Below are positions 27,424-37,060 of a DNA stretch of 64,000 nucleotides, piece after piece. The notes under the pieces were generated by a model. That model saw only the letters and a list, made by a program, of their open reading frames with translations. It ran no database searches and was not told where the DNA came from. Both the position numbers and the translations under genes were made by a program. Positions within the stretch are counted from its first letter, which is position 1. Every line of letters starts with the position of its first letter. The DNA is taken from positions 183,328 to 247,327 of the forward strand of contig CANMOU010000004.1 in NCBI GenBank assembly GCA_947499555.1. The letters run 5' to 3'. The stretch comes from an uncultured Roseovarius sp. (lineage in GTDB: Bacteria; Pseudomonadota; Alphaproteobacteria; Rhodobacterales; Rhodobacteraceae).

Positions 27424-29439
27424 CTACACGAAATCGCGTGGAATTTCCTCGTCCCACGTCTGTCGGTACACCTCTTCATTTCCCAGATACGCCTCTAGTT
27501 CACCCTTCAAAATGAAATGTGTTTTCGTGGCGTGCATGCGTGTGCGCGTGCGGGACGTGACCTGCCAATCGCCCCTCGATACCTCTTCTGTCCAAATAAT
27601 GTCTAACCGCGCGCTCAATGGGTCATCAGGGTGAATGCGGTAGGTCTCTTCACGCGTCGAGGCCGTTGTCCAGCCGTCAAGCTCGAGATGTCGAACACGG
27701 CCTTCATCCTGCCAAAGACGGCAGGTGATTTCACCGGTGGCTAAATCCGTATGAAAGCCATTTTCATATTCTGGCGAGCTCAAAAGCTCTGTCTTCAACG
27801 GAACTGCACTTTCAGGGGCGGGAAATTTCGACAACACCGCATCGCCTTCTGAGGAAGGCCTGACTGGCAAGGAAAGTGCACTTTTGCCGGTTAAGATTTT
27901 CAAAGTAACCTTTTCGGGCATCGGCCAGACGATCGGCCAGTAGGCGGTGGAGAGCGCAATGCGCACTCTGTTTCCTTTGCCAAAGTGATGTGCGCAATCA
28001 TTCAGCTTGAGCCTGATACAGGTCCGCTCCGATGGCTTCATGAGCGACGGGTTTTCATGGCATTTCCGATGGGTCAGGTTGAGCACACCATAGCTTACCC
28101 GCGTCGCTGCGCCATTTGGCATCACGTCACTCAGCACGGCGGCTATCATCGCGACAGGCTGCCCGGTTTCCAGTTCCAGCTCAAGTTCTGGCGTGCCAAG
28201 GATATCACAACCTTCCGTCAGAACCGGCGTGTCAAAAACAAGCGAACCGCCTGCTTCAGCGCGTTGGTCTCCGGGGCCATCCGGGTCAAGACCAAAAGCA
28301 CACCACCGTCCGCCAGCCATGCCAACGTTTTGAGGAGAGCAAAGCGTCAATGGGACAGTCCTGTCTGGCTTCTGCCCCAAACCATTCGAATTTAGCCACC
28401 ATTTTACTGGCGAGAGTCGTTGATTTGGCCAGCCATCCTCAGCCACCCAACGCCCCGGGCGGTCTTCGTAAAAGGTTTGAGGCTCAACACCATTCTGAAC
28501 CCAAGCGCGCAAACGAGGCTCATCCATGATGCCGGTATCGATGTCTTTCAGCCAGTAATCCCACCAGCGCAGGCACTCCTGCAGAAAACCAATCGCCGGC
28601 CCGGGTTTGGCAAAATGCGGGTACTTATGCGCCCAAGGTCCAACCAGACCTTTACTAGGGCTTCTCAGCCCCTCCAGCAGCCGGAAAACTGCGTTTGAAT
28701 ACCCGTCCGCCCAGCCGCCAACGGCATAAACCGCGGCTTTGATCTTTGAGAAATCCTCGCAGATAGACCCGTGTTTCCAGAAATCATCGCGTCGTTGATG
28801 GCGAAGCCACTCCGCGATCCAGAATCCACTACCCTTGAGGCGCTCAAGCCAGATGTCTTTCCAACGATCACCAACAACGAGAGGATCCGGCGGGGTGGTG
28901 TTCAACGAAAACATGTAGCTGGACCACCACGGGTTATCCATCAGCAGACACCCGCCCATGTAGTGAATGTCATCCGCGTAACGGTCATCGGTCGAACAGA
29001 TCGAAACGACTGCTTTCAGCGCATCAGGTTGGCGCGCTGCAACCTGAAGCCCGTTGAAGCCACCCCACGAGATACCGATCATACCGACGGATCCGCTACA
29101 CCACGGTTGAGCGGTGATCCAGTTGATCACGCCAAGCGCATCATCCTGTTCCTGCTTTAGGTATTCGCCTGTCATAACGCCGTCGCTATCACCCGAACCG
29201 CGCATATCGACCCGGATGGCTGCATAGCCGTGACCCGCGAAGTAAGGATGGGTCAGCGCATCACGTTCGGCTGTGCCATCGCTTCGGCGATAGGGAAGAT
29301 ACTCCAAAATCGCCGGAACCTGATCTGAACCCTTGGGTTTCCATATCTTCGCGGCAAGGCGCACGCCATCCGGCATCTCGATAAAGACCGGGTCCATGAC
29401 CTCGATCTCGTGCGGAAACTCTGTGATCTTTTTCATCAT
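27424..29439 (-). CDS. CocE/NonD family hydrolase (S15 type)
   Basis: 671-aa alpha/beta hydrolase of the cocaine esterase / glutaryl acylase / Xaa-Pro dipeptidyl-peptidase group. N-terminal EMPDGVRLAAKIWKPKG, nucleophile elbow GMIGISWGGFNGLQ (Ser124), WWDYWLK with the lid region, and a C-terminal jelly-roll domain (from about 375). No signal peptide. It lies 62 bp downstream of a TRAP transporter operon on the same strand, so it may hydrolyse the imported compound (amide, ester or peptide); the substrate is unknown. Confidence 0.9.
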   Translation of the reverse strand: MMKKITEFPHEIEVMDPVFIEMPDGVRLAAKIWKPKGSDQVPAILEYLPYRRSDGTAERDALTHPYFAGHGYAAIRVDMRGSGDSDGVMTGEYLKQEQDDALGVINWITAQPWCSGSVGMIGISWGGFNGLQVAARQPDALKAVVSICSTDDRYADDIHYMGGCLLMDNPWWSSYMFSLNTTPPDPLVVGDRWKDIWLERLKGSGFWIAEWLRHQRRDDFWKHGSICEDFSKIKAAVYAVGGWADGYSNAVFRLLEGLRSPSKGLVGPWAHKYPHFAKPGPAIGFLQECLRWWDYWLKDIDTGIMDEPRLRAWVQNGVEPQTFYEDRPGRWVAEDGWPNQRLSPVKWWLNSNGLGQKPDRTVPLTLCSPQNVGMAGGRWCAFGLDPDGPGDQRAEAGGSLVFDTPVLTEGCDILGTPELELELETGQPVAMIAAVLSDVMPNGAATRVSYGVLNLTHRKCHENPSLMKPSERTCIRLKLNDCAHHFGKGNRVRIALSTAYWPIVWPMPEKVTLKILTGKSALSLPVRPSSEGDAVLSKFPAPESAVPLKTELLSSPEYENGFHTDLATGEITCRLWQDEGRVRHLELDGWTTASTREETYRIHPDDPLSARLDIIWTEEVSRGDWQVTSRTRTRMHATKTHFILKGELEAYLGNEEVYRQTWDEEIPRDFV

Positions 29440-29501
29440 TCGCCTATCGATCCGAAACCACTCTTGTACGTTTCAGGCCAGAGTCAATTCCTCTCGCCTT
29501 G

Positions 29502-30902
29502 CTACGCCAAGCTGGGCAGCCAGAGAACGATGGCTGGGAAAGCAACGAGAAGCGCAATTGTGATCGCGTCGGCGACGAAAAACGGCGTGACGCCTTTGAA
29601 CACATCCTGCACGCTAAGGTCATCACGCACACCAGCAACCACAAAACAGTTCAGCCCGATGGGCGGTGTAATCAGACAGAACTCCGCCATCTTCACCACG
29701 AGGATACCAAACCAGATGGCGCACATCTCTCCGGACATACCAAAGGTGCTGTCAGCCGCCAGCACTTCCTCACCCCCGTTTAACGCCATGACCGCAGGAT
29801 AAACCACGGGTAAAGTGAGCAGGAGCATCCCGATGGCGTCCATAAACATACCCAGCACAGCGTAGGCCAGAAGGATGCAAACGAGGATGAGCATCGGAGA
29901 CACGGTAAGCGATGTAATCCAGTCAGAAAATGCGCCCGGAAGATCCGCAAAGCCAAGGAACCTGACATAGATCAGAACGCCCCAGATGATTGTAAAGATC
30001 ATGACGGTCAGTTTTGCGGTCTCTAGCAAGGCAGCTTTCAACTCGCCCCACCTCATGCCGCGGTAAAGCGCCATACAAAACACGATGAACGCACCTACCG
30101 CACCGCCTTCTGTCGGTGTGCCCCAGGCGTCCCCAAATGGGTTGTACACAAAAAAGATAATAATCACGACCACGGCCACAATAGGAAGGGCTGCGGGCAA
30201 GGAGGCAAACTTTTCACCCCAGGAGAAGCCGCGAACAGGTGGCCCAACTGTCTTGAAAACAACTGCGATGGTTACAATTAGAATTCCGTAGACAAGTGCC
30301 GAAAATGCACCGGGCACAAATCCCGCCAGCAGAAGCTTACCCACGTCCTGTTCGACGATAAGCGCATAGATCACAAGGATGGCAGAGGGCGGAATGAGAC
30401 TAGCCAAAGTTCCACCCGCCGCAACAACACCGGCAGCAAACTGTTTGTTATATCCAATCTTGAGCATCTCAGGAATGGCAATACGGGCGAACACTGCAGA
30501 TGTTGCAACGCTGGCACCGCTCACGGCGGCAAAGCCTGCGGTGGCGAAAACGGTTGATACGGCAAGGCCACCGGGAACCCATGCGATCCAGCGCTTTGCT
30601 GCCTCAAATAGCGCTTTGGTCAACCCGGCGTAATACGCAAGATATCCAATCAGAATAAAGGTCGGGATCAAACTGAGCGCATGCGCGCTGACCTTGGAGT
30701 AAGGCTCCTGTCCGGCGATGCGCAAGCTGATCTGAAACGCTTTCCAAAACCTGTCCGGGTCATAGTCAAATCCGTTCCAACGCAACCAAACCAACCCGAT
30801 AAAACCCGCAAATGCCGCGGCAAAACCAACACGCATGCCGAGGAACACAAGCGTAACCATGCCGCCGGTCACCCAAAGGCCAATCGTGATCTCATCCATC
30901 AC
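29502..30902 (-). CDS. TRAP transporter large permease (DctM-type)
   Basis: 466-aa protein of the DctM/IT superfamily with about a dozen TM segments, including the family motifs GASVATSAVFARIAIPEM, AAGGTLASLIPPSAILVIY and VKMAEFCLITPPIGLNCFV. It forms the Na+-coupled membrane part with the small permease; its start overlaps the small-permease stop as ATGA. Length is somewhat above the 425-aa norm because of a longer central loop near FKTVGPPVRGFSW. Confidence 0.93.
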   Translation of the reverse strand: MMDEITIGLWVTGGMVTLVFLGMRVGFAAAFAGFIGLVWLRWNGFDYDPDRFWKAFQISLRIAGQEPYSKVSAHALSLIPTFILIGYLAYYAGLTKALFEAAKRWIAWVPGGLAVSTVFATAGFAAVSGASVATSAVFARIAIPEMLKIGYNKQFAAGVVAAGGTLASLIPPSAILVIYALIVEQDVGKLLLAGFVPGAFSALVYGILIVTIAVVFKTVGPPVRGFSWGEKFASLPAALPIVAVVVIIIFFVYNPFGDAWGTPTEGGAVGAFIVFCMALYRGMRWGELKAALLETAKLTVMIFTIIWGVLIYVRFLGFADLPGAFSDWITSLTVSPMLILVCILLAYAVLGMFMDAIGMLLLTLPVVYPAVMALNGGEEVLAADSTFGMSGEMCAIWFGILVVKMAEFCLITPPIGLNCFVVAGVRDDLSVQDVFKGVTPFFVADAITIALLVAFPAIVLWLPSLA

Positions 30903-31528
30903 TCGCGCCCTTCCAATTGATCAGCTTCGGCACGCGCCTGATCTTCTATGGATTGGGTGAGCGGAACAGCAACGGGGCGCTCTAGACCGAGCACAAATGC
31001 ACGACCGTAGCCCACAAGTTGCAGCAGCAAACGCAAGGACAGCAACGCAAAAGCAATCGGAACGACAAGTTTATATGGCCAGGTTGGCATGTTGATGTCG
31101 TCAAAACTATCGCGACTGCACAAAGGGCGCGCGCAGTCAAAGGCACGGTCAAACAGCTCATAGGCGCCAACAGTCAGACAAATCATCAGGAAGAGCATCA
31201 GAAAGACCAGGACGCTTTCAACCACCCATAAAACGCGACCCGAGAAACGACCGACGAGAATGTCCATGCGGATATGCGTGCCGTCGCGTTGTGCATAAGC
31301 AACTCCAAGAATTGCAATAATCGGCATCAACGCTTCAATCCAGTTTGTATACCCAGCGAGAGGCCATTCAAAAAACTCTCGTCCACCGACAGATCGTACG
31401 GCCAGAAACATCAGGCTAAGCACAGCTAGGCCGCAAATGAGCGCGAAGGCTCGTTCGACTTTAAACAAATACCGGTCAAGACGGCTGAGAAGCCCGTCAT
31501 CTTCCAGCACGGCGGATGATCCGGCCAT
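30899..31528 (-). CDS. TRAP transporter small permease (DctQ-type)
   Basis: 209-aa four-TM protein. GYTNWIEALMPIIAILGVAYAQRDGTHIRMDIL is the family core. The ATG at 31528 has a GGGGGA ribosome site close upstream; ATG 31540 gives four more residues without one. A central insertion with several Cys (FDCARPLCSRDSF) sits between TM3 and TM4 and is longer than usual. Confidence 0.88.
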   Translation of the reverse strand: MAGSSAVLEDDGLLSRLDRYLFKVERAFALICGLAVLSLMFLAVRSVGGREFFEWPLAGYTNWIEALMPIIAILGVAYAQRDGTHIRMDILVGRFSGRVLWVVESVLVFLMLFLMICLTVGAYELFDRAFDCARPLCSRDSFDDINMPTWPYKLVVPIAFALLSLRLLLQLVGYGRAFVLGLERPVAVPLTQSIEDQARAEADQLEGRE

Positions 31529-31593
31529 GCTTTCCCCCATTCGCTTAGAAGCTAGGCCCCAGATCGTCTGTCCGGGGCCTTGTCAAAACTGAG

Positions 31594-32610
31594 TCAGCTT
31601 CCGCTGCGATGATCTTCGAGCGTCTTAATGACCAGATCGTAAAGCTCCTGACCCGGCAAGCCCTGAGATTCCATATCCGCAATCCACGCCTCGCGAATTG
31701 GGTCAGCAGCCTTGGCACGGAACGCTTCGATCTCGCTGTCTGCGATCTCGACCTTCTGGACACCTTTTTCTTCCAAGACACTGTCCCACTTCTTCAGTAG
31801 CTCGCCATAGTTCGTGAGGTAATGATCAAGCGCCTCAGAAACGGAGCTGTCCAAAGCCTCACGATGCTCGTCTGACAACCCTTCGTAAGCGTCGATATTC
31901 ACGACAACGGGGCAATTCACCGTGCCGGGGTTCAGGTTCGCTGTCCACCAATCGGCTTGGTTGATTGTGCCAAAGCTCAGATGCGCATGCTGCGCAAATG
32001 CCACCGTGTCCACAACGCCAGACTCCATCGCCTGATAAGCCTCCGTCGCGGTGACCGATGTCGGAACACCGCCAACAGCTTCAAACGCTTTACCAAGGCC
32101 ACCTGTTGCGCGCACACGCATGCCCTCGAATTCGGCCAGCTCGTCACGAGGTTCGCCCGTACCTACAATATTGTATTGCGGCATCGGCGAAGTCATCAGA
32201 AGTCTGGCATTCCACTGTGCCATCTCTTCCGCCGCAGCAGGGTGATTATAGACAGCTGAAGACACCGCAACCTCTTCTTCAAGATTGCTGACGCCCAGGA
32301 AGGGCAGTTCTAGTACGGTGATGACACGGTTTTTGTCACGGTGATAGCCCGCACAAAACTGGGCCATCTCGAATGCGCCGATGGAAATGCCATCGAGGTT
32401 CTCTTTGTTTTTCGACAAACCGCCGTAGCTGATATTTAAGGTGAACTCGCCATTTGTCTTCTCACTGACCAACTCGGCAAGCTTCTCAACATGCTCCGTA
32501 AAGGCTCGGCGCTTGCCCCAAAGCGACACATTCCATTCCGTGGCGAGCGCTTCTCCGGCAAAGGCGAATGACAGCGCGGCTGTGACGCCGGCTCCAAACA
32601 GTTTTTGCAT
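31594..32610 (-). CDS. TRAP transporter substrate-binding protein (DctP-type)
   Basis: 338-aa periplasmic binding protein with a signal peptide ending ...GEALA before TEWNVSLWG. DctP features: RVRATGGLGKAFEAVGGVPTSV with the conserved Arg that binds a carboxylate, and GVVDTVAFAQHAHLSFGTINQAD. It is the first gene of the operon dctP-dctQ-dctM-hydrolase. The ligand is probably an organic acid, given the conserved Arg; identity unknown. Confidence 0.9.
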   Translation of the reverse strand: MQKLFGAGVTAALSFAFAGEALATEWNVSLWGKRRAFTEHVEKLAELVSEKTNGEFTLNISYGGLSKNKENLDGISIGAFEMAQFCAGYHRDKNRVITVLELPFLGVSNLEEEVAVSSAVYNHPAAAEEMAQWNARLLMTSPMPQYNIVGTGEPRDELAEFEGMRVRATGGLGKAFEAVGGVPTSVTATEAYQAMESGVVDTVAFAQHAHLSFGTINQADWWTANLNPGTVNCPVVVNIDAYEGLSDEHREALDSSVSEALDHYLTNYGELLKKWDSVLEEKGVQKVEIADSEIEAFRAKAADPIREAWIADMESQGLPGQELYDLVIKTLEDHRSGS

Positions 32611-32710
32611 TTGTTCTCTCCCTATGTTGTGCAGCAGATATTAGGCGGCTGAGCGGTACAGGCAACAGGTGAATCTCTTTGGCCATCCAAATGAAAATGG
32701 CCTTCACCAG

Positions 32711-32747
32711 AAGAAAACCCCGATGCTGCGACAGAGCACCGGGGTTT
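32711..32747 (-). terminator. Rho-independent terminator after msrA
   Basis: AAACCCCG (32715-32722) pairs with CGGGGTTT (32740-32747), and inner TGCT/AGCA extends the stem. On the minus strand it is followed by TTTTCTTCT. It lies 30 bp beyond the msrA stop and upstream of the TRAP operon. Confidence 0.85.
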
Positions 32748-32778
32748 GTTGATTTCTTCAAACTATCAGGGGAAGCCC

Positions 32779-33288
32779 CTATTCTGCAGCTTGCCGCCTC
32801 GGCAGTACCCAGTTCGGACGCGGGAAATGGCACGTGTAGCCATTCGGTAACCGCTCAAGATAGTCCTGATGTTCCGGCTCGGCCTCCCAGAAGTCACCGA
32901 CCGGCTCCAGCTCGGTAACAACCTGCCCCGGCCAAAGCCCACTTGCATTCACATCGGCGATGGTGTCTTCGGCGACAGCCTTCTGCGCGTCAGAGACGTA
33001 GTAGATGGCCGAACGATAGCTCATGCCGCGATCATTGCCCTGCCGGTTTGGCGTCGTGGGATCATGTATCTGAAAGAAGAACTCGAGCAACTGGCGAAAG
33101 CTGATCTTGTCAGGATCAAACAGAATTTCGATACCTTCTGCATGGGTGCCATGGTTGCGGTACGTGGCGTTTGGCACGTCACCACCAGTATAACCAACAC
33201 GCGTCTTCTGAACCCCCGGCAGCTTGCGAATAAGATCTTGCATGCCCCAAAAGCACCCACCAGCCAATACAGCGCGTTCTTCCGCCAT
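32779..33288 (-). CDS. msrA: Peptide-methionine (S)-S-oxide reductase
   Basis: 169-aa repair enzyme that reduces the S-epimer of methionine sulfoxide. The catalytic motif [10 protein letters not shown] is at the N-terminus; [12 protein letters not shown] and [19 protein letters not shown] follow. No signal peptide. The start shares a base with the msrB stop (TGATG), so the pair is translationally coupled. Confidence 0.96.
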   Translation of the reverse strand: MAEERAVLAGGCFWGMQDLIRKLPGVQKTRVGYTGGDVPNATYRNHGTHAEGIEILFDPDKISFRQLLEFFFQIHDPTTPNRQGNDRGMSYRSAIYYVSDAQKAVAEDTIADVNASGLWPGQVVTELEPVGDFWEAEPEHQDYLERLPNGYTCHFPRPNWVLPRRQAAE

Positions 33289-33731
33289 CAGACATCCTCC
33301 ACTTGATTCAGATAGTCACCATAGCCTTCTGCCTCCATCTCGTCACGATGAATGAAGCGCAATGACGCTGAATTGATGCAATACCGAAGGCCGCCGCGAT
33401 CCTTGGGGCCATCTGGAAAGACGTGGCCCAAATGGCTGTCACCATGGGCGCTGCGCACTTCGGTACGGATCATGCCATGCGTTTTATCGTGATGTTCCGT
33501 GACATGTGCTGGCTCAATTGGCTTCGTGAAGCTGGGCCAGCCGCAACCTGATTCAAATTTGTCTGACGACGCGAACAACGGCTCACCAGACACGATGTCC
33601 ACGTAGATTCCGGGTTGCTTGTTGTCATTATACGCACCGGTGAAGGGGCGCTCGGTGCCATTTTGCTGGGTAACCCGGTATTGCTCGGGCGTCAGTTTTG
33701 CCAAAGCGGCGTCACTTTTTTCGTACTTCAT
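33288..33731 (-). CDS. msrB: Peptide-methionine (R)-S-oxide reductase, zinc-free form
   Basis: 147-aa enzyme that reduces the R-epimer of methionine sulfoxide. The catalytic Cys is in [11 protein letters not shown] and the His-rich core [12 protein letters not shown] is intact. The two CxxC zinc pairs of E. coli MsrB are missing ([13 protein letters not shown] and [11 protein letters not shown] occupy those places), while the Cys in ESGCGWPSF could act as the resolving Cys. It has no signal peptide and is coupled to msrA. Confidence 0.95.
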   Translation of the reverse strand: MKYEKSDAALAKLTPEQYRVTQQNGTERPFTGAYNDNKQPGIYVDIVSGEPLFASSDKFESGCGWPSFTKPIEPAHVTEHHDKTHGMIRTEVRSAHGDSHLGHVFPDGPKDRGGLRYCINSASLRFIHRDEMEAEGYGDYLNQVEDV

Positions 33732-33835
33732 CTCGAGCCTCTTCCTTAATCTAGTTGGAAAATGGCGCTTTGCAGGAGCTTTGCAACCCTTCTGTCGATG
33801 CTGGCTGTTTTCCGCAGCGCCGCCTCCTCAGCATT

Positions 33836-33881
33836 AAAAAAGATGCGGGGCGCACGCAAACAAACACGCGCACGCCCCGCA
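33836..33881 (-). terminator. Rho-independent terminator of the glp operon
   Basis: TGCGGGGCG (33844-33852) pairs with CGCCCCGCA (33873-33881); on the minus strand the stem is followed by TCTTTTTT (A-run 33836-33841). It lies 19 bp beyond the glpV stop. Confidence 0.92.
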
Positions 33882-33899
33882 CTTGGGAGAAACCGAAGT

Positions 33900-35621
33900 T
33901 TACTGCCAGGACTTGATCAGCTCGTCATAAGAGACGGTCTTGGGCTCTTCGTCCTCGTTTTCGAGCTTGGCATAAGGTGCACCCGGCTGATCGAACCAAT
34001 ACTGCGGATCCTGTGGCTCGTTCATGACTGGCCCGAGATCACCTTGAACACCAGCTCGCTCCAGACGCTCAAGCACACGTTCCTGGTCGGCACAGAGTGA
34101 ATCCAGTGCTTCCTGAGGTGTCTTGGCCCCCGACATCGCATCGCCGATGTTCTGCCACCAGAGCTGTGCAAGTTTCGGATAGTCCGGAACATTGGTGCCG
34201 GTGGGCGACCACTGTACCCGTGCAGGTGAGCGGTAGAATTCGATCAGACCACCAAGCTTGTCCGCGCGCTGCGTAAAGTGATCAGAGTTGATGGTGCTCT
34301 CACGAATGAACGTCAGACCAACATCCGCTTTCTTCAGATCAACTGTCTTGGACACCACAAACTGCGCGTAGAGCCACGCCGCCTTGGCACGGTCCACAGG
34401 AGTCGATTGCATCAGCGTCCACGAACCCGCATCTTGGTAACCAATCTTCTGGCCTTCTTTCCAGTAGACGCCGTGTGGCGACGGGGCCATGCGCCACTTG
34501 GGCGTACCATCGTCATTCATCACTGGCAGACCCGGCTCAACCGTGGCTGCGGTAAAGGCGGTGTACCAGAACATTTGCTGCGCAACATTGCCCTGCGCCG
34601 GGATTGGTCCGGCCTCAGAGAAGGTCATGCCAGCCGCCGCCGGGGGAGAGTACTTTTGCAGCCATTCAATGGCCTTGGTCACGGCATAAACCGCCGCCGG
34701 GCCGTTGGTGGCACCGCCGCGCGCGACGCAGGAGCCTGTCGGCTGCGAATTCTCGTTCACCCGAATGCCCCACTCATCGACGGGCAGGCCATTGGGCTCA
34801 CCCACATCGCCCATACCGGCCATGGACATCCACGCATCGGTATAACGCCAGCCAAGCGAGGGGTCTTTCTTGCCGTAGTCCATGTTGCCAAAGACTTCAC
34901 CTTCTACGCCCAGATGCGACAGGTCACGCCCGGTAAAGAACTCGGCAATATCCTCATACGCCGTCCAGTTGACAGGAACACCAAGGTCATAGCCATAGGC
35001 CTCTTTGAAGTCGGCCTTGTTCTTCTCGTCATTGAACCAGTCATAGCGGAACCAGTAGAGGTTCGCGAATTGCTGGTCGGGCAGCTGATACAGTTTGCCA
35101 TCTGGTCCCGTGGTGAAGGACGTACCGATAAAGTCATCAACATCGAGTGTCGGCAAGGTCACATCCGCACCCTCGCCCGCCATCCAGTCGGTCAGGTTGC
35201 GCACCTGCTGGTAGCGCCAGTGCGTGCCGATGAGGTCGGAGTCGTTGATATAGGCGTCATAGATATTCTCGCCCGACTGCATTTGTGTTTGCAGCTTCTC
35301 GACCACGTCGCCTTCGCCGATCAGGTCATGTGTTACCTTGATGCCGGTGATCGCGGTGAAGGCAGGCGCCAGAACCTGCGATTCATATTCATGCGTGGTG
35401 ATGGTTTCTGAGACGACCTTGATCTCCATGCCTTCAAACGGCTTGGCCGCATCGACAAAGAACTGCATCTCTGCCTCTTGCGCCGCGCGGTCGAGCACGG
35501 AAAGACCCGCGATTTCGTTGTCGAGAAACTCCATCGCCTCTTCCATACCGGCCCAGGCCGTGCTGCCCATCAGGGCAAGACCAGCCGCCAGCGCGGTGGT
35601 TGATTTCAATCTAAAGTTCAT
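33900..35621 (-). CDS. glpV: Glycerol ABC transporter substrate-binding protein
   Basis: 573-aa periplasmic binding protein with a cleavable signal peptide (MNFRLKSTTALAAGLALMGSTAWA). The body has the SBP_bac_1-type core (FEGMEIKVVSETITTHEYESQ, ITGIKVTHDLIGEGDVVEKL) and is longer than usual sugar-binding proteins, as is known for the glycerol-binding member. It is the last gene of the glp operon, preceded by the DUF2160 gene, and followed by a strong terminator. A good GGAGGAAAC ribosome site precedes ATG 35621. Confidence 0.9.
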   Translation of the reverse strand: MNFRLKSTTALAAGLALMGSTAWAGMEEAMEFLDNEIAGLSVLDRAAQEAEMQFFVDAAKPFEGMEIKVVSETITTHEYESQVLAPAFTAITGIKVTHDLIGEGDVVEKLQTQMQSGENIYDAYINDSDLIGTHWRYQQVRNLTDWMAGEGADVTLPTLDVDDFIGTSFTTGPDGKLYQLPDQQFANLYWFRYDWFNDEKNKADFKEAYGYDLGVPVNWTAYEDIAEFFTGRDLSHLGVEGEVFGNMDYGKKDPSLGWRYTDAWMSMAGMGDVGEPNGLPVDEWGIRVNENSQPTGSCVARGGATNGPAAVYAVTKAIEWLQKYSPPAAAGMTFSEAGPIPAQGNVAQQMFWYTAFTAATVEPGLPVMNDDGTPKWRMAPSPHGVYWKEGQKIGYQDAGSWTLMQSTPVDRAKAAWLYAQFVVSKTVDLKKADVGLTFIRESTINSDHFTQRADKLGGLIEFYRSPARVQWSPTGTNVPDYPKLAQLWWQNIGDAMSGAKTPQEALDSLCADQERVLERLERAGVQGDLGPVMNEPQDPQYWFDQPGAPYAKLENEDEEPKTVSYDELIKSWQ

Positions 35622-35695
35622 TGTTTCCTCCCATTGGTTATTCGAACTTTGAAAATTGGTGACCTATCGGGGGACGGCCACCGACGTATTGACGA

Positions 35696-35968
35696 TCAGA
35701 CCCATCGGAACACCGCAAAGGCATAGATCGCGCAGACGAGTAAGGCGTAGGGCTGGCTTGCACCCACGAGGCCCAGCCAGGCCAGATTGATAAAGGCCGA
35801 ACCCAAAAGCGTGATGAAAAGCCGATCCCCCCGCGTGGTTTCAATGCGCAGAACGCCCACACGCGGGGTTTCAGGATACTTGATCGCAAGAATCGTGAAG
35901 GTGATAAGAAGGACCGCTATGACACCGAAGAAGGCGGCGGTGGGCCATGTCCATGCCATCCATTCCAT
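35696..35968 (-). CDS. glpU: DUF2160 membrane protein of the glycerol transporter
   Basis: 90-aa protein with two or three hydrophobic segments (TAAFFGVIAVLLITFTILAI, LFITLLGSAFINLAWLGLVG, ALLVCAIYAFAVF). DUF2160 proteins accompany the glycerol ABC transporter between the permeases and the binding protein. Start ATG 35968 is the family start MEWMAWTWPTAAFFG; longer in-frame extension to 36076 is not conserved. Precise role in transport is unknown. Confidence 0.88.
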   Translation of the reverse strand: MEWMAWTWPTAAFFGVIAVLLITFTILAIKYPETPRVGVLRIETTRGDRLFITLLGSAFINLAWLGLVGASQPYALLVCAIYAFAVFRWV

Positions 35969-35969
35969 T

Positions 35970-36212
35970 TTACAAAAACCTATCTTCGACAAGGAATTCC
36001 TGAACCTTCCTGGAGATATCTCGCTTCCACTTTCGGTCTTCTGACATCCCTTCATCTTCCAGCACAAATCGTGCAAAAGGTTCTGCGGTTACTTCAACAT
36101 AGCGTTCTATCGGTTTGTACCTCGCTTCGCAGAAGCCCCATTCCACACAAAGCCAGGAAAGAATGCGATCTGCTTCTTGCTCGGAATGAGTAGTAATTTC
36201 TGATTGGAGCAT
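35970..36212 (-). CDS. Small soluble protein inside the glp operon (unknown)
   Basis: 80-aa acidic protein without TM segments: EADRILSWLCVEWGFCEARYKPIERYVEVTAEPFARFVLEDEG. The ATG at 36212 shares a base with the glpQ stop (TGATG), and the stop lies one base before glpU, so it is fully embedded and coupled in the operon. I do not recognise a family. It has two Cys residues in WLCVEWGFCEARY. It is not one of the genes described for rhizobial glpDSTPQUV operons, as far as I know. Confidence 0.7.
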   Translation of the reverse strand: MLQSEITTHSEQEADRILSWLCVEWGFCEARYKPIERYVEVTAEPFARFVLEDEGMSEDRKWKRDISRKVQEFLVEDRFL

Positions 36213-37057
36213 CACACCCTCCCCAGGGCAAAGCCCTTGGCGATGTAGTTACGCACGAAATAAATGACCAAGGCTCCCGGTACGATGGTCAGAACCCCTG
36301 CCGCTGCGAGCACGCCCCAGTCGATCCCTGCGGCGCCTTGCGTGCGGGTCATGATCGCAGCAATAGGCTTGGCATCCACGGTGGTGAGCGTGCGGCTAAG
36401 CAGAAGTTCGACCCACGAGAACATGAAGCAGAAGAATGCCGCGACGCCGATCCCCGATGCGATCAGCGGCATGAAGATCTTCACGAAGAACCGCGGGAAG
36501 GAATAGCCATCGATATAGGCCGTTTCATCAATCTCCTTCGGCACACCCCGCATGAAGCCCTCAAGGATCCACACCGCCAAGGGCACGTTGAAAAGACAAT
36601 GCGCCAAGGCCACGGCGATATGCGTGTCGAAAAGACCCACCGAGGAATAAAGCTGAAAGAAAGGCAACGCGAAGACCGCAGGCGGTGCCATCCGGTTCGT
36701 GAGAAGCCAGAAGAAAAGATGCTTATCACCCATAAAGCTGTAGCGCGAAAAGGCATAGGCGGCAGGCAAGGCTACGGCGATGGAGATCACTGTGTTGATC
36801 ACCACGTAGATAAGCGAGTTAATGTAACCCGAATACCAAGCGGGATCGGTCAGGATCGTCTTGTAATTGTCGAGCGTTGGATTGTCCGGCCAAAGCGTGA
36901 AGGTGTTCAGGATCTCCGTGTTGGTCTTCAGGCTCATGTTCAGCAGCCAATAGATTGGCAGCATCAGGAAGATCAGGTAAAGCCCCATGACGATGGCGCG
37001 CGAATTGATGCCCGGGATTGACGAGGACCGTGTTTGCGGTGCGGTTGTATCGGCCAT
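36212..37057 (-). CDS. glpQ: Glycerol ABC transporter permease (second)
   Basis: 281-aa inner-membrane permease of the MalG type with about six TM segments and the EAA loop EGFMRGVPKEIDETAYIDGYSFPRFFVKIFMPL, which contacts the ATPase. It is preceded by glpP with a 3-bp gap and coupled to the downstream 80-aa gene. Normal length. Confidence 0.93.
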   Translation of the reverse strand: MADTTAPQTRSSSIPGINSRAIVMGLYLIFLMLPIYWLLNMSLKTNTEILNTFTLWPDNPTLDNYKTILTDPAWYSGYINSLIYVVINTVISIAVALPAAYAFSRYSFMGDKHLFFWLLTNRMAPPAVFALPFFQLYSSVGLFDTHIAVALAHCLFNVPLAVWILEGFMRGVPKEIDETAYIDGYSFPRFFVKIFMPLIASGIGVAAFFCFMFSWVELLLSRTLTTVDAKPIAAIMTRTQGAAGIDWGVLAAAGVLTIVPGALVIYFVRNYIAKGFALGRV

Positions 37058-37060
37058 CGC

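Noticed and set aside
34278-35411. 377-codon plus-strand frame
   Set aside because: It lies fully antisense to glpV, whose signal peptide, family features, ribosome site and terminator are clear. The translated frame is His/Arg-rich and has no recognisable domain.
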